In this document: piece after piece, positions 1 to 11,579 of the stretch
Position numbering within the stretch: position 1 is the first letter of the stretch
Layout of the letters: every line of letters starts with the position of its first letter
Position numbers and translations under genes: made by a program
DNA from: Zhengitettix transpicula
Lineage: Eukaryota; Arthropoda; Insecta; Orthoptera; Tetrigidae
DNA length: 64,000 bases
Direction: 5' to 3'
NCBI GenBank assembly: GCA_037074705.1
Contig: CM073590.1
Location: 209,542,746-209,606,745, forward strand
The notes under the pieces: generated by a model
Databases searched by the model: none
Told to the model about the DNA's origin: nothing
The model's input: the letters and a program-made list of their open reading frames with translations, nothing else

Positions 1-2208
1 AATTTTTATTTACTCAGATTCTATTTCTCACAGAATTTACACGCTCACCGGCGAATAGAACGCAGACAAAATTTCCGGAGCCTTGGATGAACCTCTCCTT
101 GGTTAGCTATCGAATGTCGTCTTCGCCTCAGTGTAAAATTGTTCGAATTTGCCTTATTACTGGAACTGATGATTTGCAGATTCTTTGTAGACTTATACAG
201 TTATTTTTATTGATTTGAAATAGACTGCAAGGTATCTCGGTGAAAAATTTGTTATAATGTGCCTCCTTTCTTAGCTGGCTGTAGACGTTAACTGCCCAGA
301 CTTTCGTGCGCGCAAACGCCATTTCGACTATTCGACAAAGCAGCCGAGCTCGCTTCTCCATTGTTGCTTTGTTTGATCAGACCGCTATAATGGATTTATC
401 AAAGAATTCAAATTTCTAATACAAACAATTAATGGCCTAATTAATTGGCATTACAATATGTATATTGTAATAACCACTTAATGGCGTATAAATAAAAAAA
501 ATAATAATATTTATATTTTAACACAAATTTTATTAACAATTATCAGAATTTACAGCAGAATATAATATTTAATATTATAAAAAAATCTCTTTCTCTCATG
601 GGTCTCTACTGGGTTTGATAACGGACAGAACTTATATATTCAAAGAACCTAACATTTATCTTTAAATTAAACAGAATTATCGACGAAACTTATTAACGAA
701 CTTATTCTACAGATTGCTTCTAAATTTACAAGAGTTTATTTTATTATCAAAAGAAGAGAACGATATCTGACTGTATCCTTTAATTACGTTTACACATGTT
801 AATACCATAAATTTCAACTCACGATTTCTCAGGAACCTTTGGCTCGTTCATTAAACACGCACTTTATAGATTGGACGTTTACACACACTGACTCTAACAC
901 ATATTACTGGTTCGACGATAGCTGGTTCTCCGTACCCGGCGAAAGACATCCCAGTTGCTCGTGGTGACACTACTCGACGCTGGATGTTGTATCCTGGTCT
1001 CCTACCATTGAAGACTGGGCAAATTTTGATACTAATACAGATTGAACTTCTGCATATGAAAATGTTTATAGTTGAATAATTTTCTATTTCTCTCGCAAGC
1101 TGCTTTCTTTCTCCATTCCCTCCTCTCTGACACTCATCTCCAACTAACTTACAAGTTCGATGCCCACAGCATCCCTCCTCCACTCTATCTCCAAAAGTCC
1201 TCGATGCATACAGCACCCCTCTCCCACGCTGACTCTACTCACGATGCTCACAGCACCCCTCTCCCACGCTGACTGAATCACAATAGTTTATCGCTTCTAT
1301 TTATACTACTAGACTCCTCGTTTCCTCTTGTTCCAAGACCCACGTCGCATCTTCGCGGTGACAGAATCTCCATTACTGAGATTTACAATCTGCAAGTGCA
1401 GTTCCTTGGCAAAATAGCTAGCCCCTCCGTCATGTTACATCGAGACAGGACCCGCAAATACTTTGCACCCTCAATTACTCTGGACTTGTCGTCCTCACAA
1501 GACTTGCACAAGACCCTTCCTTACAAATCCTAAGTAAATACGCCAACTTGTCAGACCATTAATCAGAGACAATAGCCTGCCCTAACATAATTACTTTGGG
1601 ACCGGCTACTCGAATGCCTCTCTTAAACCGATACCTCCGGCGACCCGGCCACCCACGTGCCCTTTTTTTGCTGTATACGTCGTAAGTACACATTGCAACT
1701 TCCTGTGCCGGCCCAGACCCTTCATCCGAAATAAATGTCTTGCCGCTCTGTCTTGTCACATCGAGACAGGACCCGTAATTACTTTCCCTTGCGTCCTCTT
1801 CCCAACATGTGCGCTGTTCCGAAACAATGCATTCCCTCAATGCATTACAATATATATTCATATATATATGAATATATATCGATATAAAACTACTATGATT
1901 CTGCAACTGATAAAAATGAGTTGAACTTCGTATGTTGTATAGGCTGAAAAATGATGGTCATTGAAATAAAATAAATATATAAAGTCTAAAATCAAAAAAA
2001 TTACATTAAAATACCTATCTTTTAGGCTGAAGAAGACATAATTTATCAGTCCCAATTAATGCATTCGAGAGCGGAATAATACGTAGGGCTTGGACTATCT
2101 GTGCCATTCATATTCTTATTTCGAAAACAGATGTGCCTTCCTCCAAAACACGAAATCTATTTTATTTCTATTCTTTCAAAATACAAAACTATCTTTCTTT
2201 GTTTTCAG
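1..2208. other. No gene recognised; GC-richer block with short repeats
   Basis: No exon for the missing UGT N-terminus was found here. Positions about 850-1830 are richer in G+C than their surroundings. They contain a 40 bp direct repeat (copies of ACAGCACCCCTCTCCCACGC at 1210 and 1250, with a weaker unit near 1165) and a similar pair of segments near 1440 and 1757 sharing CATCGAGACAGGACCCG. This looks like old repeat DNA; open frames in it show no recognisable domain. Confidence 0.5.
1158..1276. repeat. Short tandem repeat, ~40 bp period
   Basis: Two near-identical units and a degenerate third contain the motif CACAGCACCCCTCTCCCACG. The period of the clear pair is 40 bp (1210 to 1250). Confidence 0.6.
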
Positions 2209-2390
2209 AAAAATCTTCCGAATTACACGGAAGTAGACCTTTCGTTTACGTATGAGTTCTGGAAAACTAGTTTCGATTTCACGGCGATGGTAGAGTTGAC
2301 GCCGGTAGAGTTGATGGAAGCTGTATGTCCTTCTTTCGCCGCTGTTTCGGAATTGCAGCTTGAATCAACTGAAATGCAAGAGTTTTTGAA
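2209..2390 (+). CDS. UGT: UGT exon (first seen in window)
   Basis: The exon follows the acceptor TTTTCAG at 2202-2208 and ends at the donor GTAAGT (2391). It is read in phase 0 as KNLPNYTEVDL onward and leaves two bases for the next exon. It belongs to the acceptor-binding N-terminal half. It cannot be the first exon, because it has no signal peptide and opens directly after an acceptor. Confidence 0.88.
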
Positions 2391-3984
2391 GTAAGTACCT
2401 TCATTAAACGTATAAGAGCTTTAGTATATTTTTTACTTGAACTGAACTCAGTAGATTCACACATACCTGCACATGTTTGTAACGTACAAACATTGCTGAT
2501 ACCTAAATTCTGCTATTGTCTTTATTTCATAGGTAGATATATAGATTTATTTTGTATTAGCCCTCTAATGAGGAAATAGAATTTGTCACAAATGTACAAT
2601 AGATAAATTACATATAAAATAATATAATATTAATAGTAATCATTAATAAGTTTCACAAAAAAAATATTAATAAGGCACTGTTCACATTTGTCCAGTCACC
2701 ACATTCTTACACAGTTTCTTTAAGAAACATGCACACGACACTTATCACTTTCTGGTATTCATCTCCTGTCGCTAGGTACGGAGGAATGTCGTCATGGATA
2801 TTTACTAAAACAGAAAGCAAAGGGGACAATCATTACCAAATCTTCTCGCATCTTCCATTGTTGATGTCGCATTTACGACATCAAGATTTTTGAGACACCC
2901 CATCTAGAAAAATTAGAGGATAAAATTAGTGAAAACTCCAAATAACTATTTTCACATTTAAACAAAGAGATTATAATCATTTCCAGCTTTCCGCGAATTA
3001 ATTTTGAGAAAAATCCTATTTTTTCTATCCTATCAGAAATTTTTATCGTAAAGAAAAGAAACATTTAATTGTGACTGTTGGAAAGTTTATGTTGGTAATG
3101 ATACAAGTATAATAGTCAATAATACAAAAGTCTCGACAGCGGCGTCTACCATTATTTAATTTCAAATATACCATCTAAGGGACTTTTTACGTTTTCTTCT
3201 CGTGCCTAATCCGATTCTCAAACTCTTTCTATGTGTATAATAATAGTTATTATCATTATTAACGCTAATTTCGACGTTCTTACCATACAAGTAAACGAAA
3301 ATTATTTTTTTTTTAACTTTTCTTTCAGAAAAGACCAGAAATTCGACCTTGTCATCGTAGAATTGATCTCTTATCAGAGTTATTACGGGTTGGTTCACAA
3401 GGTCGGTTCACCTCCGATGATTGGATTCCTTTCTCTGGGAATGTTATCGGTGACACACGAAACAATTGGAAATCCGAATAACCCTGCCTTCTGTCCTGAT
3501 TACATGCTGGGTTTCTCTGATCATATGAATTTCTGGGAACGAATCTATAATATCTATATACAGCTGAGATTACAGAGGTTGTGGGACATTGTGGTTTATC
3601 CCGAACAGGAAAGGATTATGAGGAAATACTTCGGGCCGGAACCTCCTTCAGTTTGGGAAGCTAACAAAAACTTCAGCCTACTTCTCGTGAACAACCATTG
3701 GACCATGAATTATCCGAGACCTTCGCTGCCGTCGTTGGTGGAACTCACGGGACTTCATATCCAGGAAACTAGGCAACCATTGCCGAAGGTAAACCAATAT
3801 CATTGTTATGTTCAATAAGACAGTATCACACGTATTAACGGGAATAATATTGGTAAAAATTATCAAACTCCTAAACTGTTATCGAATGAATTTGAATATT
3901 TTCTCAATCTTGAAGACGAAATTAATAACTTTTCTAAAAAATACTTGAAATTGCGAATAAAATATGTTTCTACATAAGACATGG

Positions 3985-4060
<76 letters not shown>

Positions 4061-7000
4061 AATTCAGAGAAAAAATAACCTTGGTCTAGCTTCGAACAAG
4101 CCTCATGTCTTGAATTGGAATTATCAATCTAGTGTTATTCAGCTCAAAGCTGTTCAGACTCTCTAACTGGGCGTCCAGTTATATGTAAAGTTAAGAACTT
4201 ATTTCAATGTGTTATATTGTAAGGTGAAAGAAAAAGAAAATTCACGTCTCGTTGCTGCTCAGCAGTGACTTCAGGTCACCATTCAAATAAATCTATGGAA
4301 TATAAAATAAGTTCAGCGGAGAATTTTGTTGACATTCTCACTAAATATTTTCCCAACAAGTGGGGTGCTCCACAGCTTCTGCCTCCAAATCTGTTGAACA
4401 GACTCAAAATCGTTAACACGTTCACTACCAATGACGTATTACAAAACTACCGCGAATGTCACCTTACTCTTTTATAATTTTTTTATTTTTTATTATTTTA
4501 CTGTCTGTATGAAAGTCTATAAGGCCAAAGAACACTAACCGCATCAATTATTATACGTTTCATTGGTTGACGCTTTCAAGCGTCGTTGGCACTGGCGAAT
4601 GTATTTCGGAGCTGAGTGCCGCCTGACGCTTGAAAGCGTTATCACTTTATTTTTCTTTACTGCAAAAGTTCATATAATTCTTTGAATATAACAAAGCAAA
4701 GAACTAAATACAAAAACATTGTAAAAATAGTTTGCTGATCCCTGAAATTATTCCGCGTCTACGTAACGTGAACGCTAAACAATGAAACCAAAATTGTTCA
4801 CAAACACCTTCCGACAATGTCTCTGCACATACACGATCCTTCCACCAGGGTCAACTAAGAAATACAGCGTAGAACAGCAATGATGGGAAAAGTCGTAAGC
4901 GTCAGCGGCACGGATGCAAGTTTGAATTTGACACTTTAAAGCGTCATCGGCAGTCAACGTATAAGATTATCATTATCTAACATTTTATAAATTAATATAA
5001 TGATTTATGGCCAATTAAATCAGAAAATTATGAAATGAGTCGATTTAGTCTACCACACAACGTTTCATTCGACATTGGGACCTCTTCACGTGCTACAATA
5101 TCGTTAATTAATTTAATCTCCAGATATTTCGGTCAAGGACTTTTTGTAAGAAAATCTAAATTATGTTTCATTTTATTGTTAATTATGAAAGTGAAGAAGA
5201 AGAAGGTGTAGATTCGCTATATGTAGGGTAATCCACATAGTGGCCAGTCCCCACTTATAGCATAGGAAAGGGGTTGAAAGGGGGGGATGTGTAAAGGTAT
5301 AGCAAGGTAGCCAAGGGTTAACTAGGGCCCCCGGGATATATTTTAAGGATCTTACCCGGAATTCGCCTAACAGTGATATAGGACAAACCCTATAAAACCT
5401 GCATCAGGTAGGTCGGGCATTGGGTCCTTGTCCCACGCTCTTCCGATGGTGGGAGAGTGATTTACTGTGGGGTTTCAGCATTCCCCTCTCCGTTCCTTGA
5501 CCAGTTTAGGAGGCAGCTGGCCTACTATTCCAATAGGAATAGCGGACAACTCTTACCGTATGATCAAGGTCTGCTATCCCGGAACATACACCTCTGAAAA
5601 CAAGCCGAGGTATCTCGGCTTGTGGGAAACTTAGTTTAAAAAACCAGAAAGAGGAGAAGGCATCCCCAAAGGTAAACTTCCTCCAATGCTCTCTGGGAAG
5701 ATTCACCTGCGACAGAATTGTCTCACAATCTTTCATGTCGATAATTATGAAAATTGGAGAAGTTTTAAATGTGTTTTATTTTAATATATACCTTGAACTT
5801 ACAAATTAACACCTAAAGAGGTCTCAAATATCGGGACGAAACATTGTGTTTTATAAAAAAATTTAATCAACTCCTTTAATAATTGTTTCTGACTTCATTT
5901 GCTATAATTATTATATATCTTATCAAAAATCGAAGATTTACCTCGTGTATATTCTGGATAAACAGTTCTTGGGTTTCCACCAGGATTAAGGTAATCTTAA
6001 GCCACGACGTTTCGATGGCGTACTTGAACATGATAAAGATGGAAAAGTCCGCCATCTAAACGTCGTGACTTTAGCTTACCTTAACCCGGTTGGAAACCCA
6101 AGAACTGTTTATTCATTATTTATCTTGTCTGATACCTAGCTTTCTTTCTATTTTTTTATTTCATCCCAGCACTGTAATAATTTCCGTGGCTTTTAATACT
6201 TAAATTAGATGCTGCTATAAACTTTTTCCAACGTATCAATACGATTATTTGAAAGATCGCAAACCCAATTTATGTATTTATAATAATTTATGTAAAATTG
6301 TGACTTCACTGAAATCAATTATGTAGTATTTCTACGAGTCTGTTTTTCTTTCTCAAACATATCAAAAATATTACAGGAACTTCAAAAGTTTCTGGATGGT
6401 GGCAATGAAGGAGTGGTATACTTCAGCTTAGGATCCAATGTCAAAAGCCACACAATGCCAGAGGAGAAGAAACGTGCGTTTTTAGAGGCGTTCGCTGAAC
6501 TGCGACACAGGGTTATCTGGAAGTGGGAAGTTGAAGAGCTGCCTGGTAAACCCGACAATGTCATGATCTCTAAGTGGCTGCCTCAACAAGACGTTCTCGG
6601 TAAGAACTCACGAGTTTCATAATTAAGGGTTCTGCTATAGAACGTAATAAAGATACTTGTTTCGAATGTTGCCAACATAAAAAAAGTACTACTCTTAATG
6701 ATTAATATGCTTCATTTTCTCTTGAAAAAAGAAAAGCATGGGCGTATCTTCTTTCAAGTGTGACAAGTAAACGAGATACTTTGGATAATTTCCGTGTTCT
6801 GAAAATTCTAATAAAAATATAAGGCAAACTTTAAAACGGGAACTTATTGACATTAACTACTGAGTTGTACAAAATGAAAGCGGAAAACTTAAACTGTATT
6901 TGGTATCAATTATAAAAATATCGCTTTGATTTAAAGCAATGCTCTGGAGAATATATTTGTTAGTTCTTAAATAATTCTCTCGGTGGTGGAACACCACGTC

Positions 7001-9975
7001 ACGATTTTTCCATTAGAGTACGAGATTAGGAAAAAGAAACAGACTTTGTAGCTAAGAAACGAGCGATCCGAATAACTGAGGTCAGCGAGCGATTCTCATG
7101 CAGTAATTATTGGGAAGAGCAAAGGAATACATTTTTGTACATTCGGGAATAATGTAATTACATTTTTTTCTATTAAATTTTGTACTTCAAGTGTAACATT
7201 TTATTAATTCTATTATAGCACACCCCAACGTGAAGGCATTCATAACTCAAGGTGGTCTTCAGAGCATGAACGAAGCTGGTTACTTCGGAGTTCCACTGTT
7301 GGTGATTCCTTTCTTCGGTGACCAGGCCCACAACGCACGAAAAATTGTGGAATCTGGAATCGGAATAAAACTAGAGTTCAATGACGTCACTAAGGAATCT
7401 GTTCTGCGATCCTTAAAGTCTGTACTGCATGAGCCCAGGTAAGTGACCTACTAATTTCTGCTGTCAATATGTCCCGAAATACGATACATTTCGAAATTGC
7501 GACAGTTTCTATGAATTTATAAGCACATATTCTGCTATAAAAATAGTAAATCATGGTTTATATTGCATTTTTTACTTTTTGGTATTCAATTGCAACGGGT
7601 AGTTGCCGACGGTGATAAAACAATATATTACTCAACTCGATTAGTTTTAAATAACTAATCTCACAACCTTCTTCACTTTGCTACAGCTACAGCTACAGCA
7701 AGCTGTATTGCCTAGAGCCACCTTAGGAAGTGTGGAGATAGGATTTGTTGGTAGAGCTATCATAGATAGACGGAATTTTACAGAATTACCATCTCCCGTG
7801 GCCAACCAACCTTAGTCAAGTTTATCTAAACCTCGAGTGAGATTCGTTACACTAAATCCGCATGCAAAAACAACTTTCTTCAAAAAAATAGAAGTTGGAT
7901 CTACTATAACGCAGAAAATTTCTTAGGATCAGAATGATTTCACACTCAGATAAAAAGAGCGACCAAAAACCAACGACGCACCTGGACGGAATGACCGACT
8001 TTAGTCTACTCGGCCCAAAACCTGACACGCGACTGAGCTTTCTCAGACAAATCGTAAATAACACCAAAAGCCTCTCGACTGAGACTACCCTACTGACCTC
8101 GGGCTAACCTTCTTCACTACTGCCTTACACTTCACTACTGAATGTAAACAAGATCGCTAGCCGCTCGATTGACCTGCTCTGCTACTGCGCTGGCGCTCGA
8201 CTGCCTTCTGTGTTTACTTCTCAAGGCTTTTATTCCTACCTTTACCTCAGGACACATTTTGATCCAAGGATAAATGTTAGTAAACATTGGGCGTAAAGGA
8301 AGTACCTCGCCTGTATTGACGAACTGAAGACAGAAAATCTTAAATAAAATAAATTCCTTAGTAATCTTTACGATACAAAGCAATTGCAAGTAGTTCTTCA
8401 AGATATGTTGGTTCACGATAATTTGCTGTGTTGCTTTTTAACGTTGTTCTTAATAAGTTTGTAATTACTAATAACAACTTTTCAGGTTAATATTTCATAT
8501 ATAAAATCGACCGAAGTCTTGAATGAATTTATTTTCAGACATTTTTTCGGTGCCAGCCGCAGTCATCTGTAACAGGTATATATACCAACCATAACTTCAT
8601 ATACAAACCAAAAGCTAATTTTTTTTACAATCAACATATTTTGGGATTTTACCTGTAGAGAATTACATATTCTCCACGTCTTATAGATACCTGTTGCGTA
8701 TTACAATAAATCATATTCCCCACATATTATTCCGAAATATGTAAATTTGTAAAAAAAATAATAGTTTTTGGTTTGCAGGTGAGGTTATAGTTAGTGTGTA
8801 TACCTATTACAGGTGGCTATGGCTAGCGCTGAAAGCTCGTCTGTGTGAAAATAAATTCATTGAAGACTTAAGTCATTTATGAGTATTTCTTAATTAAATT
8901 GCAAATTTCATCAAAAAACTGTCATCCTGAAGTAAATGTAAAATGGGTGGCGTTTACTAAAGATTACTAGCTGAAAATGTCGACGGAGCTATTCAACGTC
9001 GTGCTTAGTAAACACCGCCCGATTGGAACCCCCCCCCCTCCCCCCAGAGATCATTTCAGAATCTTTACGTCGTAGTCACCATAAGTTGTACATTTCTTAT
9101 TAATTTATGAATCCGTATTCTTCGTTTCCTAAAAATAAATATGAATAATTAAGAAACTGGGTACATCCGGGTAAATAATTGTTAATTGGTTATTATTCTC
9201 CTTTTCAGCTAGAGCTAGTAACAAAAGAGTATTTTCTTCATCTAAAGACATTATTGACCACACTATCTTATCTTTATTCAAAACTATCAAAAATACTTAA
9301 TTATTTTAAGTAGAACTTCTGTGTACGCTGGAAGGAATCTAGAAAATGAATTACCGCTCCCGCATAGGTGTGGAGGGCCGTGTGGTTCTCCGTCCCCCAC
9401 GAGAAGCGGATTCCCGCTCCCGTTTCCGCAGTCCCACACTGGTGTAAGAAGGCCTTAATACTGGAGTCAGACATTACTGAAGGATACATGTTTAACGTTC
9501 GAAAAACTTTACACACTAATAAGACAACAAACTATTTGGTTGTACCAGAGAAAACTATAGGATATGTAGTAATAAAAACAAAATTATCCAAAATTTATAC
9601 CTTCGTTCACTTGATTGTAAATCATTAAAGGCTTCGTTACAATATTTTAAAGTTTATCTGGGACTGCGCTCGTTTCTTATGTTACTTTTTTTTTTCAGAT
9701 ACGCGGAAGCAATGAAGAGATTTTCTAATGCGTATAAAGACGAGCCGAAGAAGTCCGTAGATCGAGCGGTGTGGTGGGTGGAGTATGTTATCAGACACAA
9801 TGGAGCTAAACATCTTCGCAGCGCCGCGTTGGATCTCCACTGGACTCAATACTACCTCTTAGACGTGCTGTTGGTTGCAACAACTCTAATCTTTGGTGCA
9901 ATCTACATTCTTTACATCGCAATTAAGTCAGTCGTCAAACGTATTAAACCCGCGGAAAAGCTTAAGACACGATAA
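2209..9975 (+). CDS. UGT: UDP-glycosyltransferase gene, 5'-incomplete (five coding exons)
   Basis: Coding exons are 2209-2390, 3329-3788, 6377-6599, 7219-7438 and 9699-9975, all joined by GT-AG introns in consistent phase. They give 453 residues ending at TAA 9973-9975. UGTs move a sugar from a UDP-sugar to small lipophilic acceptors; in insects this serves detoxification, pigment and cuticle chemistry, in the ER lumen. Visible evidence: the UGT signature starting FITQGGLQS (residue ~296) and running to GDQ (~324), an EGVVYFSLGSN stretch in the sugar-donor domain, and a hydrophobic anchor at about residues 413-437 followed by a basic tail (KSVVKRIKPAEKLKTR). Insect UGTs are usually about 510-530 aa, so roughly 60-70 N-terminal residues, including signal peptide and catalytic His, should lie in an exon I could not find in 1-2208; it is probably upstream of the window. 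The introns hold several repeats (fold-backs, family A, hammerhead-like copies). Family assignment is secure; substrate is unknown. Confidence 0.93.
3329..3788 (+). CDS. UGT: UGT exon, central part of the N-terminal domain
   Basis: The exon lies between acceptor TTTCAG (ending 3328) and donor GTAAAC (3789), 460 nt. It encodes the acceptor-side half, including FDLVIVE and the segment NHWTMNYPRPSLPSLVEL that precedes the GLHI of the inter-domain linker in this family. It ends in phase 0 after LPK. Confidence 0.92.
3990..4057. repeat. (TA)n(TG)n microsatellite
   Basis: An uninterrupted TA run is followed by an uninterrupted TG run inside the third UGT intron of the window. Confidence 0.95.
4265..4477 (+). 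pseudogene. Possible retroelement remnant (uncertain)
   Basis: An open stretch of 70 codons includes KISSAENFVDILTKYFPNKW. This resembles the VADILTK segment near the end of copia-type polyproteins, but the rest cannot be placed. There is no partner domain nearby, so this may be chance. It lies in a UGT intron. Confidence 0.2.
4545..4975. mobile_element. Fold-back element with GACGCTT palindromes
   Basis: The left side reads TTATACGTTT, then GACGCTTTCAAGCGTC, then TGCCGCCTGACGCTT. The right side carries the same order on the opposite strand (GCGTCAGCGGCA, GACACTTTAAAGCGTC, AACGTATAA). The result is an imperfect inverted repeat about 430 bp across, with small palindromes inside each arm. It is probably a non-autonomous DNA transposon; no coding sequence was seen. 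Confidence 0.55.
5055..5093 (-). ncRNA. Hammerhead-ribozyme-like motif, core changed
   Basis: Read on the minus strand: stem I GCAC, then GUGAAGA (consensus CUGANGA, first base changed C to G), a stem II region, GAAA, CG, UU, then GUGUGG. GCAC pairs with GUGU. Spacing matches the other copies. The changed C3 and poor stem II suggest an inactive copy. It lies about 110 bp left of a family A repeat, and an oppositely oriented copy (5808-5850) lies to its right. Confidence 0.5.
5191..5740 (-). repeat. Dispersed repeat family A, copy 1
   Basis: About 540 bp, related to five other segments in the window. Diagnostic parts are the hairpin AAGCCGAGGTATCTCGGCTT, a segment with CCAGTTTAGGAGGCAGCTGG, the segment around CTGCATCAGGTAGGTCGGGC, and a terminal ACACC(TTC)n tail. 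The short tail and shared end suggest a retroposed element (SINE-like or LINE-derived). It is inserted in a UGT intron on the opposite strand. A 76-codon open frame at its head has no recognisable domain. Confidence 0.8.
5808..5850 (+). ncRNA. Hammerhead-ribozyme-like motif, core changed
   Basis: Stem I AACAC (5808-5812), CUAAAGA (one core base differs from CUGANGA), stem II region GGUCUC...GGGAC, GAAA, CA, UU, then GUGUU (5846-5850), which pairs perfectly with AACAC. The G5 to A change should inactivate it, but the perfect 5 bp stem I supports descent from a folded ribozyme. Confidence 0.55.
5958..6112. mobile_element. Fold-back MITE, 155 bp
   Basis: The left end starts ATAAACAGTTCTTGGGTTTC and the right end is its reverse complement. 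The arms continue through GATTAAGGTAATCTTAAG-type sequence to CACGACGTTTCGATGGCG near the centre. Nearly the whole element folds on itself. It sits in a UGT intron, with no coding capacity. Confidence 0.8.
6377..6599 (+). CDS. UGT: UGT exon, start of the sugar-donor domain
   Basis: The exon follows acceptor TTACAG (ending 6376) and ends at donor GTAAGA (6600). It encodes ELQKFLDGG, then GVVYFSLGSN, then WLPQQDVLG, all typical of the UGT C-terminal nucleotide-sugar binding domain. It ends one base into a codon. Confidence 0.94.
7219..7438 (+). CDS. UGT: UGT exon carrying the signature motif
   Basis: The exon follows acceptor TTATAG (ending 7218) and ends at donor GTAAGT (7439). It encodes AHPNVKAFITQGGLQSMNE and continues through GVPLLVIPFFGDQ, the UDP-sugar binding signature. 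The usual His of the FITHGG motif is Gln here, a substitution the published family pattern allows. Confidence 0.95.
8514..8869. mobile_element. Fold-back MITE, ~356 bp
   Basis: Left AAGTCTTGAATGAATTTATT matches, inverted, the right end AATAAATTCATTGAAGACTT. Pairing continues imperfectly inward through ACAGGTATATATACC and CAAACCAAAA. No open frame of note. Lies in the last UGT intron. Confidence 0.75.
8944..9021. repeat. Short hairpin repeat
   Basis: Arms GGGTGGCGTTTACTAA and TTAGTAAACACCGCCC flank about 45 bp. The homopolymer-rich C tract just to the right (near 9030) is unrelated. Probably the remains of a small fold-back element. Confidence 0.65.
9699..9975 (+). CDS. UGT: UGT last exon with membrane anchor
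   Basis: The exon follows a poly-T tract and acceptor TTTCAG (ending 9698) and runs to TAA at 9973-9975. It encodes the end of the donor domain, a single transmembrane segment (YYLLDVLLVATTLIFGAIY) and a short lysine/arginine-rich tail, as expected for an ER type I membrane UGT. Confidence 0.93.
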
Positions 9976-11150
9976 GATGTTTCCTTACGATATACATCTA
10001 AGACATCCCATTAACTCTGGAAAACGTCGAAATTTTTATCATATTGTGTCACCTAAGTGCAAACTTTTCAATAACTCGGAACCAAAACACGAGTCCCAAC
10101 AAAACTTCTCTTTGAAATATGGAAAATTTGTCAAGATAGAACTGTGCGGTCCGTCATTAGAAAAAGTTAAAAATGTCTGCCATCGTGATCAGGAGATTAA
10201 GAAATGCGAACTTGTTTCTAAGTCCTTTGTTCAGATTTTTCGAAGTAGATAATCGTTGACTTGATGAAACAGCTCGGTTAATTCCGTTCATTTTTCTTGT
10301 AACACTGAAATGAACTTTCTTAATTCAATTTCGAAGATGTCCCTGACCGATCAACCGAATGAACGCAATGAATTAAGAATACACCATCGAATCGAGCACT
10401 GGTAACGAATCAAAATGTCTTCGGTGGAAATGAGTCTACATGTTCCCGTTGCGGAGTCTGGCACTTCGTTTCAGGATTGGGAAACAAAATGCATACATGC
10501 ATGTATCAACTGCTGTAAATAAAACACAACTCGCAAAAGAACATAGTTTTCAATCACCTACCTTCAAAATTTTCATGTCTTCAAAGATTCCAGGATAATG
10601 GCAACTTTAGAGATTATATAACCAAGCCACTAATCGTCCATAACAACTTGCTCGCAAGTATGTTGCAGGAACTAGTGGTACGTAAACGACGAATCACATC
10701 ATATCCCATCCTATGCTATTAAAAGGGAATTTCCTATCACTCTAAAAAAAAGGTACCTCACAAGCGAACATCAATTTATCATTTTTTATACACAATCATA
10801 ACTATGAATTTGATCTACGCAAGTGGTTGGAAAATATTATGTTCGTTATACAGTAAAAACTATTAAATTTTTACTTTACGGTAGTGCCATCTAAGACATA
10901 TTTCCGTAGAGTATATTTTATATCTACTTCATCAATATTAACCGGCGAAAAAAATAGGAGGCATTATCCAATATACTTTTTGACAACCATTTCGCTGATG
11001 TTACCAGTCTACTGGCAGTGCTTTAGAACATAAATCGTTCAATGTTTTATAAGCTCCAACTGCGTCATATATTTTGTTTTCATCTATTCGTAACTTTCAC
11101 CAACCGTTCATGAAACTCGCAGCAAGCTTTCAAGTTCTTTGATTTATATT
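9976..11150. other. UGT 3' region and intergenic DNA
   Basis: Contains the probable poly(A) signal and otherwise AT-rich DNA. A 119-codon open frame overlaps the last UGT exon in another reading frame and shows no domain. Nothing else recognised. Confidence 0.5.
10518..10523 (+). promoter_or_regulatory. Probable polyadenylation signal of the UGT gene
   Basis: An AATAAA hexamer lies 543 bp after the UGT stop codon in otherwise non-coding DNA. It is the first canonical hexamer I noticed downstream on this strand. The assignment is by position only. Confidence 0.45.
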
Positions 11151-11159
11151 TCTACATCT

Positions 11160-11574
11160 AAATTTACCTCGGCCTGTTTTGAGAGGTGTATGTTCCGGGG
11201 TCGCAGACCTTGGAACGAGTTGTCCGTCATTCCTATTGGAATAGTCGGCCAGCTGCCTCCTAAACTGGTCAAGGCACGGCGAGGGGAACGCTACGACCCC
11301 ACAGCAAACCCCTTTCCCGCCATCGGAAGGGCGTGGGACAAGTACCAAATGCCCGACCTACCTGATGCAGGTTTTTCTAGGGTTTTCCCTGTATCACTTT
11401 TAGGCAAATTTCCGGGTAGGATCCTTAAAATATATCCCGGTGGCCCTAGCTAACCCTTGGCTACCTTGCTCTACCTTTTCGCACCCCCCCCTTTCACTCC
11501 CTTTCCTATGCTATAACAGGGGAGTTGCCACTATGTGAATTACCCTATGCATAGCCTGTCTACACCTTCTTCTT
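11160..11574 (+). repeat. Dispersed repeat family A, copy 2
   Basis: Opposite orientation to copy 1. It starts in the CTCGGCCTG hairpin arm, runs through CCTCCTAAACTGGTCAAGGC and CCTACCTGATGCAGG, and ends GTCTACACCTTCTTCTT. The 3' terminus and simple tail match copy 1. Confidence 0.8.
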
Positions 11575-11579
11575 AAACT

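Noticed and set aside
1559..1906. 115-codon open frame on minus
   Set aside because: Composition and internal duplication suggest repeat DNA; no recognisable motif.
6001..6066. Hammerhead-like string (ATGATAAAGATGG ... CCATCTAAACG) in the fold-back at 5958-6112
   Set aside because: Both halves of the core differ from consensus (TGATAA, TAAAC), and the pairing is fully explained by the fold-back palindrome.
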